A stretch of 64,000 bases of DNA from Aeromonas rivipollensis (GCF_037811135.1 NZ_CP149130.1:2910501-2974500); one strand, 5' to 3'; shown: positions 45,119 through 54,445, numbered from the stretch's first letter. Made by a program: numbers and translations. The notes: generated by a model not told the origin, from the sequence alone.

Positions 45119-47269
45119 ATGAAAATACTGCTTCACTACTGGCCCATGCTGCTGTCCGGTACAGCCCTGGCCGCCAGCGATCCCGCCGGGACTGATCCCG
45201 AACCCAGGGCCCACGAGACCATTGTGGTCAAGGGGCAGCGCATCGAGCAGAAGCTCTCCGATGTCTCCGGCTCCATCACAGTCATCACGGAAGAAGATCT
45301 GGATCGCCAGGTCGCCACCGAGCTCACCGATGTGTTCAAGAACGAACCCGGGGTCTCGGTGACCGGCTCCGCAGGTCGGCCGCAAAACATCATCATCCGC
45401 GGCATGGGCGGCAACCGGGTGCTCATCATCAAGGATGGGGTGCGGGTCAGCGACGGCTTTGGCGCCGACGACCTCAACGACAAGGTGGGCCGCTTCAGCT
45501 TCGATCTCGATGACGTCAAGCAGATCGAGGTCGCCAAAGGCGCCGGCTCCTCCCTCCATGGCTCCGACGCCATCGGCGGCACCATAGTCATCTCCACCAA
45601 GCAGCCGGAGGACTACCTGCAGGGGCAGGATGCCTATCTCGGCAGCAAGGTGTTGCAGGATGGCAGCAGCGACAAGCAGAAGCTGAGCGCCACCGGCGCA
45701 GCCCGGGTACTGGATAGCGAGCACCTGCTGCGGGTCTCCGGCTGGCAGGGACACGAGACCGCCAACTATGACGAGAGCCGCATCCCGGCGGATCTGGACG
45801 GCCTCAGCGCCTCCACCAGCTCCCGCTTCCCGTTAAGCGATCACCACCTGCTGCGCCTGGAGCTCGACTACTTCGAGGACAATGCGAAGCGGGATCAGGG
45901 ACCGCGCGAAGTGCCCCAGCCCGACGGCAAGTGGCAGGTGCGCCAATACCACGAGCAGGGCAGCCAGCGCACCCAGGGGGGCAAGCTTGGCTGGGAGGCG
46001 AGCGATCTCGGCAACCTGCTGGCGGATCAGTTCACCTGGAGCCTCTATGGCAACCACTCCAAGAACAGCGCCAACAAGCGCAGCCTGCTGCAAAACGACC
46101 TGCTGAGCGGTTATCCCCGCTACCGCAGCGAGCGAGAGCTCGCCACCTTCACCGAAGACCGCGTCGGCAGCGAGCTGGACCTGCGCCGGGATCTCGTCAC
46201 CGGCGACCTTTCCCACAAGCTGAGCTACGGCATCGAGCTGGAGCGTACCCGCCACGAGCGTCCGGTGGAGAAGCTGAGCCTGGAAGCGGGCGTGCCCCAG
46301 CCCAGCCAGTCCGAGCCCTTCAGCAGTGCCCGCACCGACCGGGCCGGGGTCTGGCTCGGCGACGTGGCGACCCTGGGCCGGTGGCAATTCACCCCCACCC
46401 TGCGCATGGATCACCAGTGGCTGCGCCCGCAAGATGGCAACCAGGGAGAGAACCACAGTTGGCATCTCTCCCCGAGCCTGGCCACCAGTTACCGCGTCAA
46501 CGAGCAGTGGCGCAGCTGGCTCAGCTATGCCAACGGCTTTCGGGCCCCCTCCTACGACAAGGTGTACGGCAACATCCCCCACTACTTCGCCCTGCCGCCG
46601 TTCCAGATCATCGCCAACACGGATCTGAAGGAGGAGACCAGTCACAGCTTCGAGTGGGGTTTGAGTGGCGAGGGGGAGAGCTGGAGCATCAAGCCCGCCC
46701 TCTTCTACAACCGTTACTACAACTTCATCGACTGGCGCGAGGTGGGGCTGCGCCTGAGTGACGGCGTCATCCTGCGCCAGTACCGCAATGTCGCCAAGGC
46801 CGAGACCTGGGGGGCAGAAATCGCCGCCAGCTACTGGCTGACCCAGGAGTGGGAGCTGGCCACCAAGCTCGGCTGGGTCGACGGGGAAGACAGCCAGGGC
46901 GAGGCGCTGCGCACCCTGACGCCGCTCGAGGGCAACACCCGCCTGAGCTACCAGACCAATGACTGGAGCCTGGGGCTGCAGGCGGACTACGCCGCAGCCA
47001 TGGACAGGGTGCCCAGCTGCGGCAACAGCCTGACCAAGCGCCAGGATGCCTGCCTCACCAGCGCGGGCTGGTTCAGCCTCGCCATGACGGCGGACTGGCT
47101 GATCACCGATGCCCTCAAGGTCAACTTCAAGCTCGATAACCTGTTCGACACCCGCTACATCCGCTATCAGGACGTGGCCGGGCTGGAAGCCGGGACCGAC
47201 GCCGGACTCTTCACCCAGAGCGGCCGCACCTTCAGTGCCAGCCTGCGCTACACCTTCGTGGGGATCTGA
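45119..47269 (+). CDS. TonB-dependent haem/haemoprotein-type outer-membrane receptor
   Basis: 716 residues: signal peptide (to about 18), plug domain (about 30-150, with IIIRGMGGNRVLIIKDGVR and GSDAIGGTIVISTK), then a 22-strand barrel ending in F. It contains the FRAP motif of haem receptors (GFRAPSYDKVYG, Phe474) followed by an NPNL-like segment (IANTDLKEETSHS). It falls in the haemoglobin/transferrin/lactoferrin receptor family; haem or haemoglobin is the likeliest ligand. No SD precedes ATG 45119. First gene of a Fur-box-preceded operon; its stop overlaps the next start (TGATG). Confidence 0.93.
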   Translation: MKILLHYWPMLLSGTALAASDPAGTDPEPRAHETIVVKGQRIEQKLSDVSGSITVITEEDLDRQVATELTDVFKNEPGVSVTGSAGRPQNIIIRGMGGNRVLIIKDGVRVSDGFGADDLNDKVGRFSFDLDDVKQIEVAKGAGSSLHGSDAIGGTIVISTKQPEDYLQGQDAYLGSKVLQDGSSDKQKLSATGAARVLDSEHLLRVSGWQGHETANYDESRIPADLDGLSASTSSRFPLSDHHLLRLELDYFEDNAKRDQGPREVPQPDGKWQVRQYHEQGSQRTQGGKLGWEASDLGNLLADQFTWSLYGNHSKNSANKRSLLQNDLLSGYPRYRSERELATFTEDRVGSELDLRRDLVTGDLSHKLSYGIELERTRHERPVEKLSLEAGVPQPSQSEPFSSARTDRAGVWLGDVATLGRWQFTPTLRMDHQWLRPQDGNQGENHSWHLSPSLATSYRVNEQWRSWLSYANGFRAPSYDKVYGNIPHYFALPPFQIIANTDLKEETSHSFEWGLSGEGESWSIKPALFYNRYYNFIDWREVGLRLSDGVILRQYRNVAKAETWGAEIAASYWLTQEWELATKLGWVDGEDSQGEALRTLTPLEGNTRLSYQTNDWSLGLQADYAAAMDRVPSCGNSLTKRQDACLTSAGWFSLAMTADWLITDALKVNFKLDNLFDTRYIRYQDVAGLEAGTDAGLFTQSGRTFSASLRYTFVGI

Positions 47270-49308
47270 TGCACAGCCTGCTTGTACTGGCCAGCCTGCT
47301 GGCCATCCCGGCCCCTGCCGCCCCGCTTCCTGAGGCAACCCAGGAGGCCGCGCCCCTTATCCCCGAGCGCCCACTGCAGATGAAGGGGGAGATAGCCCGC
47401 CTCGATCCCTATGGCGGCTGGCGCGACGACAGTCGCCGCTCCCCCGAGCTGCTGGCGCTGCTGCGCGAGCAGAACCGCTGGACCGAACAGCAACTCGCCG
47501 ACCAGCAGCCGCTTGCGAAGACGCTGCAAGCCGAGTGGCAGGCCAGAGAGCGGGGCGAACCCCTGCCAGAGGAGTGGCTAACCGAGGCCGGCAGCCAGTG
47601 GCGCATGGCGGCGGACGGCAGCCTGTGGCAGCGCAGCGACGCAGGCTCCGCCCCCCGCCAGCGGCTGGCCCCCCGTCAACCCGACCAGGGTTATTACGAG
47701 ATTGCCGCCTGGGCCCTGCACCCGGATGGCCGCCTGCTTGCCCTGGCCGAAGACCACCGAGGGGATAGGGACTACCGCATCACCTTGCTGGATCTGGCGA
47801 GCGGCGAGACGCTCGCCTCTTTGCCACACCGCGCCAGCGATCTGCTCTGGAGCCTGGATGGCAAGACCCTCTATACGGTCGCCAACGAGCGCCACACCCT
47901 GCGCCCCTGGCAACTGTGGGCCTGGCAGGCAGGTAAGGAGGCGCTTGTGCACCAGGAGGCCGATCCCGCCTGGCTGCTCAGCCTCTATCGCACCACGGAC
48001 AAGCGTCACCTCATCTTGCAGAGCAACAACCACGACAGCTCGGAGCAATACCTGCTGGATGAGGGCGGCCCCACCCTGCTCAAGCCCCGTCAGCGCGGGC
48101 TCGAATACTACCTGGATACCCAGGGGGACAGGGTGCTTGTCAAGAGCAACCGGGACGGGGCCATGGGTCTTTATCAGGCGCCCAGCCTGGCTCAGGTAGC
48201 GAGCGGGCCCTGGCAACCCCTGTGGTCCGGCGAGGGCCGGGAGCTCGAGAAGTGGCGCCTGTTTGCCCACCACACTGTGCTGCAATACCGCAAGGCCGGG
48301 GACGACTGGCTCGATGTGCTGGATGCAGGCGGCAAGCTGACCCACAGCCTGGCGCTCACCGAAGGGGCCGGCACGGCCTGGATCCAGGGTGCCCATGATC
48401 CCGCCAGCCAGCAGATCCTGATCCGCCGCCAGGGCATGGCCGAGGCGCCGCACCAGTGCTGGCTGGATCTCGCCTCCGGCACCTGGAGCCAGGGGAAGGC
48501 TACCTCCTCCTCTCCCTACCGGAGCGAGCGGCGCTGGGTGGTCGGCCGGGACGGCGTCCGGGTGCCTGTCTCCCTGGTGTGGCGCAAGGACATTCAGGCC
48601 CCCAAGGCGCTGCTGCTCTACGGCTATGGTGCCTACGGCACTCCCATGCGCCCCTACTACCAGCCCCAGGTGCTGAGCCTGCTGGATCGCGGCTTCGTCT
48701 ACGCCATCGCCCATGTGCGCGGCGGCGGTCTGCTGGGAGAGGCCTGGTACAAGGGGGGTCGTGGCCAGCAGAAGCAACACAGCGTGGACGATTTCCTGGC
48801 GGTGGCAGAGAGCCTGGCCCGGGATCCCGCCATCGATCCCGCCCGGCTGTTCGCTATGGGAGGCAGCGCCGGCGGTCTCTTGGTAGCGGCGGCCCTCAAT
48901 CAGGCACCGACCCGCTTCGCAGGGGCTGTGCTGCAGGTGCCCTTCGTCGATCTGCTCGGCACCATGCAGGATCCCGAGCTGCCCCTCACCCGCCAGGAGT
49001 ACGGGGAGTGGGGCAATCCGGCCATCCCTGCCGACTATGCGGCCATGCGCCGCCTGAGCCCCTATGACAACCTGCACGCGGCCCCCTACCCGCCCCTCTA
49101 TGTGACGGCCGGGCTGCACGACAGCCAGGTGCCCTACTGGGAGCCCCTCAAGTGGCTGGCCCGCCTGCGAGCCCACAGCACAGGGGCCGGCCCCTATCTG
49201 CTGCACACCGAACTCGAGGGGGGCCACCTGGCCAATCCCCGCACGGCCGAGCTGCGCGCAGGCCGGGAGTATGCCTTCCTGCTCTCCCTGGCGGGGGTCC
49301 GTCACTGA
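47269..49308 (+). CDS. Secreted S9A prolyl oligopeptidase / oligopeptidase B-like
   Basis: 679 residues with a short signal peptide (to about 18), N-terminal beta-propeller (about 70-420) and alpha/beta-hydrolase catalytic domain. The triad is visible: Ser533 in GGSAGG, Asp618 in GLHDSQVPYWEP, His653 in LEGGHLA. Also the family motif AIAHVRGGGLLGEAWYKGG. Such enzymes cut short peptides after basic or proline residues. The start shares a base with the receptor stop, so translation is coupled. Export makes it unusual, since oligopeptidase B is normally cytosolic. Confidence 0.9.
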   Translation: MHSLLVLASLLAIPAPAAPLPEATQEAAPLIPERPLQMKGEIARLDPYGGWRDDSRRSPELLALLREQNRWTEQQLADQQPLAKTLQAEWQARERGEPLPEEWLTEAGSQWRMAADGSLWQRSDAGSAPRQRLAPRQPDQGYYEIAAWALHPDGRLLALAEDHRGDRDYRITLLDLASGETLASLPHRASDLLWSLDGKTLYTVANERHTLRPWQLWAWQAGKEALVHQEADPAWLLSLYRTTDKRHLILQSNNHDSSEQYLLDEGGPTLLKPRQRGLEYYLDTQGDRVLVKSNRDGAMGLYQAPSLAQVASGPWQPLWSGEGRELEKWRLFAHHTVLQYRKAGDDWLDVLDAGGKLTHSLALTEGAGTAWIQGAHDPASQQILIRRQGMAEAPHQCWLDLASGTWSQGKATSSSPYRSERRWVVGRDGVRVPVSLVWRKDIQAPKALLLYGYGAYGTPMRPYYQPQVLSLLDRGFVYAIAHVRGGGLLGEAWYKGGRGQQKQHSVDDFLAVAESLARDPAIDPARLFAMGGSAGGLLVAAALNQAPTRFAGAVLQVPFVDLLGTMQDPELPLTRQEYGEWGNPAIPADYAAMRRLSPYDNLHAAPYPPLYVTAGLHDSQVPYWEPLKWLARLRAHSTGAGPYLLHTELEGGHLANPRTAELRAGREYAFLLSLAGVRH

Positions 49309-49343
49309 TGCCCCCATTCACCTTTTCTGTTTTGGAGTCACCC

Positions 49344-51758
49344 ATGAAACCCTCCTCCCTAGCCCTCTGGCTGGCGGCGACCCTGCTCGCCCAACCCCTG
49401 CTGGCGGCCGAGCTGCAGTTTGTCGATGAACAACCCCTGACCACCACGCCCCAGGCCTGGCTGGAGCAGCGCCTCGGCGTGACCCTCGCCCCCGACTACG
49501 ACAGGGCCAGCCTGCTCGGCCACCACCATAGCTTCCGCATGCTGGTCAACGGCCTGCCGGTGGCCACCACCCAGGCCGCCGTCAGCATAGACAGCGCCGG
49601 CAGACCCTGGCGCCTCTATCACAATCTGCGCCCACTGCAGAGCGCAGCGCCCGGCTGCGATGCCAACACCAGCCTGGATCCCCTGCTGGACCAGTTGCGC
49701 GCCGACGGCAGCCAGATAGCGCCGCTGGGACAGGTCGAAGCCTGGTACTGGCGTGACGGCGACACCCTGGTGCCGGCCCTGCGCCAGCGGGTGAGCGAGC
49801 ACAAGGCGGGCAATGCCAAGGCCAGCCGAGTCCAGCTGTTTGCCAGTTGCGACGGCGATCGCGAACTTGGCCGCTGGGGGGATCAGGCAAGCACCCAGGC
49901 GGTGCGCACCCCAGAGGCGGGGGATCAGCGGGTCCTGGCGCGGGTGTTCGATCCCGATCCCCGCACCCAGCTGCAAGACGCCAGCCTGATCTGGCATGAG
50001 GCCCTGGTGCTGGCGGATGCCGCCTATCAGGACAAGGTGGAACTGCCGGTCACCCTGCTGGGCACTGACTATGTGCTGAGCGGCCCCCATGCTCGAGTGG
50101 TGGATGCCATCGAGCCCACTACTGCCCCCTACGGGGCAGACAACCAGCAGGCCTTTCGCCTGACCCGGGACGATCCAGGCTTTGCCGACATCAACGCCTA
50201 CTACCACCTGGACTTGGCCCAGCGCCACCTCAAGGCGCTCGGCTTCACCGACCTCATCCCCGGTGCCCTCGACATCGACACGGACGCAGGCTACCAGGAC
50301 AACTCCCTCTACGATCCGTTCGAGCGCAGGCTGGAGCTGGGTCGCAGCGGTGTCCCCGATGCCGAGGATCCCATGGTCATCTGGCACGAGTTCGGCCACG
50401 GCGTGCAGCACCACATCCTGCCGGATCTCGGGGAAGAGGGTGACTGGGGCGCCATCGGCGAGGGCTTCGGCGACTTCCTGGCCGCCAGCCATCGCCAGCG
50501 CAGCGAGGCGGGCCGCCAGTTCGAGCCCGCCATGGTGTTCAACTGGGATGCCCGCTTCACCGACCGCACCCCGCGCCAGCTGGACGATGCTCGGGCCCGC
50601 TACCACCCGGACTACAACTACCCGGCCCACCGCACCATCAACGGCAGCAGCGGGGATCAGCTGTGGGGCACACCGCTGTTCCAGGCCCTGCTGGCGTCGG
50701 TGGCCGAGCATGGCGAAGGGGCGCGGGACGAGTTTGACCGCGTCATCATCGAATCCCACTTCGGGCTGGGCCCGGCCATCCGCATGCCGCAACTGGCCCG
50801 CATCACAGTGGACACGGCAGCCCGGCTCTACCCGGCGCGCGCCTATGCCCGCCATCTGGAGCAGGCCTTCCGCCAGCACGGCCTGTTGCAGGCGCCCGTC
50901 AACGTCGCCCTGGTAGAGGGCAACGCCCTGGTGCTGGATCAGCGCCAGTCGGTGCAACTGAACCTGAGCAACCCCGGCAGCGCTCCGGTGACCCTCAACG
51001 CCCTGACCCTGTCCCTGCCCGCCGGCTTGCAGGCCGATCCCCTGGCCTGGTCAGCGACCACACTGGCGGCCGGCGCCAGCACCATCGCCACCCTGCGGCT
51101 GCTGGCCACCAGCCCGCTGGCCTGTGGCGACGAGGTGAGCCTGCCGATAAGCCTCGCCATGAGCGGCACCAGCCCGACCGAGCGTCAGTGGCAGCAGTCG
51201 CTCACCCTGCCCATAGGCACCCCCGTCATCAGCCGGGCCAACGGCCAGCCGCTGGCCCTCAAGGATGCCCAGAGCGAGGAGGTGCGCGGCATCAGCGAAA
51301 CCAGCCTGGTGCAGGAGAAGAGCGACGCCCGGGTGAGCGATCGCCTGCAACTGAACCTGGACTTGCAGCACCAGGCCCTCGATGAGCTGGAGATCTGGCT
51401 CAACTCCCCCTCAGGTACCCGCATCCAGATCTGGGACAAGGGGTACAGCCCGTTGCCGCGGCTCAAAGGGATCTTCCCCACCGAGCTGCTGCCCCTGCAA
51501 CCCTTCACTCCCCTGGTGGGAGAGCCGCTGGCCGGTCGCTGGACCCTGGAAGTGGTGGACAGCAAGCCAGGCAACCAGGGGCGCATCAACGGCTGGAGCA
51601 TCAGCCAGCGCATCGGCGCCCAGTGTGGTGAGCCCGTCGCCCCGCCGGATGACGGCATCATCCACTTCGACACCGCGGACAGCAGCGGGGGCGGCACTGT
51701 CAACCTGCTCTGGCTGCTGCCGCTGACCCTCTGGCGCCGCCTCCGCCGTCGCGGCTGA
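49344..51758 (+). CDS. Secreted zinc metallopeptidase with P-domain and GlyGly-CTERM anchor
   Basis: 804 residues. Signal peptide (to about 21), N-terminal propeptide-like region, gluzincin-type zinc site HEFGHGVQHH (His348, His352) with third ligand Glu373 in GEGFGDF (M36/fungalysin-like), a mid domain (about 525-630), a C-terminal proprotein-convertase P-domain (LDELEIWLNSPSGT to GRINGWSIS) and a terminal SSGGGTVN-hydrophobic-RRLRRRG tail. That tail matches the GlyGly-CTERM sorting signal processed by rhombosortase on type II-secreted proteins. SD GGAG precedes ATG 49344, 35 bp after the peptidase stop. Confidence 0.88.
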   Translation: MKPSSLALWLAATLLAQPLLAAELQFVDEQPLTTTPQAWLEQRLGVTLAPDYDRASLLGHHHSFRMLVNGLPVATTQAAVSIDSAGRPWRLYHNLRPLQSAAPGCDANTSLDPLLDQLRADGSQIAPLGQVEAWYWRDGDTLVPALRQRVSEHKAGNAKASRVQLFASCDGDRELGRWGDQASTQAVRTPEAGDQRVLARVFDPDPRTQLQDASLIWHEALVLADAAYQDKVELPVTLLGTDYVLSGPHARVVDAIEPTTAPYGADNQQAFRLTRDDPGFADINAYYHLDLAQRHLKALGFTDLIPGALDIDTDAGYQDNSLYDPFERRLELGRSGVPDAEDPMVIWHEFGHGVQHHILPDLGEEGDWGAIGEGFGDFLAASHRQRSEAGRQFEPAMVFNWDARFTDRTPRQLDDARARYHPDYNYPAHRTINGSSGDQLWGTPLFQALLASVAEHGEGARDEFDRVIIESHFGLGPAIRMPQLARITVDTAARLYPARAYARHLEQAFRQHGLLQAPVNVALVEGNALVLDQRQSVQLNLSNPGSAPVTLNALTLSLPAGLQADPLAWSATTLAAGASTIATLRLLATSPLACGDEVSLPISLAMSGTSPTERQWQQSLTLPIGTPVISRANGQPLALKDAQSEEVRGISETSLVQEKSDARVSDRLQLNLDLQHQALDELEIWLNSPSGTRIQIWDKGYSPLPRLKGIFPTELLPLQPFTPLVGEPLAGRWTLEVVDSKPGNQGRINGWSISQRIGAQCGEPVAPPDDGIIHFDTADSSGGGTVNLLWLLPLTLWRRLRRRG

Positions 51759-51778
51759 TCCATCCCTGTAGAAACAAA

Positions 51779-51796
51779 GAGGGGCCGAGGCCCCTC
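51779..51796 (+). other. Intra-operon hairpin
   Basis: GAGGGGCC-GA-GGCCCCTC between the metallopeptidase and the DUF1566 lipoprotein, with no U-tract. It may stabilise or process the transcript and reduce downstream expression. Confidence 0.5.
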
Positions 51797-51808
51797 CAAG
51801 GACAAGAA

Positions 51809-53179
51809 ATGAAGATGAGAATGACACCGCTGGCCTGCCTGCTGGCCCCCCTGCTGAGCGCCTGTGGCGGTGGTGGATCCGACGAGGCGCCCCTGACCCC
51901 CCCCGACTACCGTCTGAGGGTCAACCTGCCCGCAGCGGGCACCCTGTGCTCCAACCTGAACCAGAACGACAGCTGCGAGCCCGGCGAGCCCTTGGTCAGT
52001 GGCGAGGCCGGTGCCCGCCAACTGAGCACCAGCGCCCCCGGCCTGCTCACCAGCCCCTTGCTGTTCATCCCCCGGGATCCGGGCGCCCTGACCCTGACCC
52101 ACCCGGCGGCGCGCCTGGATGATCAGCACCTCACCCCCACCCCCTTGAGCACGCTGTTGCAGACCCGGATCGCGGACGGGATCCCGCCGGCCCAGGCCCT
52201 GGCCGAGCTGCTGCTCGCCCTGGCGCCGCTGCAACCGGGTCAGGGACTCGTGGCCCTGGCGCAACAGGAGGAGTTCAACAGGGCACTGGAAGCGCTCGCC
52301 CTGGCGGCACGCGATGACGCCGCCACCTTGCCCGCTCTCGCCACCGGCGAGCGCCAGCGCCAGATCTGGCAGGGGCTGGTCACCCTGCTGCCCGAGCTCG
52401 CCCGGCACTTTGCCGCCAGCCCCGAGCTCCTGAGCCAGCAGGCCAGGCTCGCCACAGTGCTGATGCAGCAGCAACCCCGGGCCCTGGTGACCGCCGGCGG
52501 CGTCACCACCTACACGGACGGGGCGGATTACCTGCTGACCCAGGAGCCTGCCGATCACCCGGGCCAGGAGGCGAGCCTGGGCCAGGCGCCCCTGCGCTAT
52601 CGCAAGCTGGACGGCAAGGGGCAGCCCCTGGCGGACAATGCCCCCGACTGGGAGTGCGTGGAGGATCTCAATACCGGCCTCATCTGGGAGAAGAAGCTCG
52701 ATGATCCGGACAGTCCGCGAGACAAGCACCGCACCTTCGCCTGGGCCCTCGGCGACTATGCGCCCACCCAGGAGGAGCTGGACTACGCCTGCCCCCAGGG
52801 GGAGGCTATCTGCACCACAGAGCAGTATCGTCAGTGGCTCGACACCCAACAGCTGTGCGGCATCCAGGGCTGGCGTCTGCCCCACTCCCGCGAGTTGATG
52901 AGCCTGCAGCATTACGGCTCCCTCGCCCATCAGGATGGTCAGCTCGTCACCCTGGATGTGCGCTACTTCCCCGACGTCAGCACCACGACCAAGGATTTCA
53001 GCGGCTACTACTGGAGCCAGACCCTGACCCCGTCCCGGCGCCTCGAGAGCGCCCCCCTGAGCGCCATTGCCCACATCTTCCTCGGCGAGGATGCCGGCAC
53101 CGACTACGCCACCACAGTTCAAAACAGCGATGATGCCAACGGTCTGCAACTGCGACTGGTGGCCGAGGTAACCCGATGA
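51809..53179 (+). CDS. DUF1566-domain lipoprotein
   Basis: 456 residues with a lipobox (LLSACGGGG, Cys about 19) followed by a Gly/Ser linker, an Ala/Leu-rich helical middle (about 100-220), and a C-terminal DUF1566 (Lcl_C) domain with NTGLIWEKK and GWRLPHSRELMSL. DUF1566 resembles a lectin-like fold common on secreted proteins of aquatic gammaproteobacteria. SD AAGGA before ATG 51809. It overlaps the next gene by 4 bp (ATGA), so the two are co-translated. Function unknown. Confidence 0.8.
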   Translation: MKMRMTPLACLLAPLLSACGGGGSDEAPLTPPDYRLRVNLPAAGTLCSNLNQNDSCEPGEPLVSGEAGARQLSTSAPGLLTSPLLFIPRDPGALTLTHPAARLDDQHLTPTPLSTLLQTRIADGIPPAQALAELLLALAPLQPGQGLVALAQQEEFNRALEALALAARDDAATLPALATGERQRQIWQGLVTLLPELARHFAASPELLSQQARLATVLMQQQPRALVTAGGVTTYTDGADYLLTQEPADHPGQEASLGQAPLRYRKLDGKGQPLADNAPDWECVEDLNTGLIWEKKLDDPDSPRDKHRTFAWALGDYAPTQEELDYACPQGEAICTTEQYRQWLDTQQLCGIQGWRLPHSRELMSLQHYGSLAHQDGQLVTLDVRYFPDVSTTTKDFSGYYWSQTLTPSRRLESAPLSAIAHIFLGEDAGTDYATTVQNSDDANGLQLRLVAEVTR

Positions 53180-53733
53180 ACCACTATCTTCTGACCCTGC
53201 TGCTCACCCTGTGCAGCCCCCTGGCACTGGCCATCGCCATCTGCGACGACAGCCTGCCGCGCACCAGCCCCAGCTCCCGCTTCCTGGATCGCGGCAACGG
53301 CACAGTCACCGACAGGGCCTCCGGCCTCACCTGGATGCGCTGCCAGCTCGGTCAGACCTGGCAGAATGGGAGCTGCAGCGGCGAGCCGACCCGGCTCTAC
53401 TGGCAACAGGCCCTGCTGACCGCAGAGCGGATTCGCACCGAGCCGAGCCATGCCCTCCACGGTTTCGGCGGCCACACCGATTGGCGCCTGCCGACCATCA
53501 AGGAACTCACCAGCATACTGGAGTCCGCCTGCTACAAACCCGCCCTCAACGAAACCCTCTTCCCCCGCGCCATGGCCGGTGACGGCAAGGAGGTGAACGA
53601 CGGCTACGTCTACCTCTGGTCCTCGACTCCGGTACCCGCCAGCAAGGGCGTCGCCTATCTGGACATCACCAGTGGCGCCGTCGGCATGCGGGCCCCCGGT
53701 TCCTGGGCAAAGCAGGTGCTGCTGGTAAGGTGA
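53176..53733 (+). CDS. Secreted DUF1566-domain protein
   Basis: 185 residues: signal peptide (about 1-20, ending ALAIA) and a single DUF1566 domain with FLDRGNGTVTDRASGLTWMRC, WRLPTIKELTSIL and LWSSTPV. Four or more Cys could form disulfides. Last gene of the receptor-peptidase operon and a probable partner of the DUF1566 lipoprotein it overlaps. No clear terminator follows. Confidence 0.85.
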   Translation: MNHYLLTLLLTLCSPLALAIAICDDSLPRTSPSSRFLDRGNGTVTDRASGLTWMRCQLGQTWQNGSCSGEPTRLYWQQALLTAERIRTEPSHALHGFGGHTDWRLPTIKELTSILESACYKPALNETLFPRAMAGDGKEVNDGYVYLWSSTPVPASKGVAYLDITSGAVGMRAPGSWAKQVLLVR

Positions 53734-53920
53734 GCCGTCCGGGCGGGGACTCCCCTGCCCGGTTTACTCCCGAATGGCCCCTTTGTGGTGGAAGGCGTCA
53801 AAAAAGCATCAAATTACGTCACTCTGTGCCGGTTCAGGCCGGTTTTGCGCGCCGGAGCGCTGGCGTGAAACCGGCAGAGCGGTTAGTCTAGCGGCGTTGA
53901 ACCAATCCCATGAGGTACAG

Positions 53921-54403
53921 ATGAAAACCGTATTGCGTTTTAGCCTGCTGGGCGCCTTGTTACTGGGCGGCCATGCCTTCGCCGCCGAACCGAAAAAATT
54001 TGATATCAGCATGTTCCCTGCCGCCGAAGTGAACCAGGAACGTGTCGTGATCCGCCTGCCGGAAGTCGAGAACGAAGCCGACATGATGGTCGAGCTGCAA
54101 GTGGGCAAGAAGATGCTGGTGGACTGCAACCTGCCCCGCTTCGCCGGCAACCTGGAGCAGCACAGTGTCAAGGGCTGGGGCTACAACTACCTGACCCTGG
54201 GCCAGGTCTCGGGTCCCGTCAGCACCCTGATGGCCTGCCCGGATGGCCAGAAGAAAGAGAGCTTCGTCCAGATCTATGGTCAGGGCTTCTTCGTGAACTA
54301 CAACTCCAAGCTGCCGTTCGTCATCTATGTGCCCCAGGAGTATGAAGTGCGCTACCGTCTGTGGCGTGCCGACAACCTGGCCCAGCCAGCCATGATTGAA
54401 TGA
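53921..54403 (+). CDS. eco: Ecotin, periplasmic serine-protease inhibitor
   Basis: 160 residues with signal peptide (to about 21). Conserved core: VDCNLPRFAGNLE, GWGYNY, reactive loop VSGPVSTLMACPDG and NSKLPFVIYVP. The loop Cys and its partner (VDCN) form the family disulfide. By alignment with E. coli ecotin (VSTMMAC, P1 Met84) the P1 residue here is Leu103. SD GAGGT before ATG 53921. It inhibits chymotrypsin, trypsin and elastase-type enzymes and follows an operon of secreted peptidases. Confidence 0.95.
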   Translation: MKTVLRFSLLGALLLGGHAFAAEPKKFDISMFPAAEVNQERVVIRLPEVENEADMMVELQVGKKMLVDCNLPRFAGNLEQHSVKGWGYNYLTLGQVSGPVSTLMACPDGQKKESFVQIYGQGFFVNYNSKLPFVIYVPQEYEVRYRLWRADNLAQPAMIE

Positions 54404-54445
54404 GTGCCCGACGCTCAGGTTCAGCCAATTCATGAACAAACAAGG

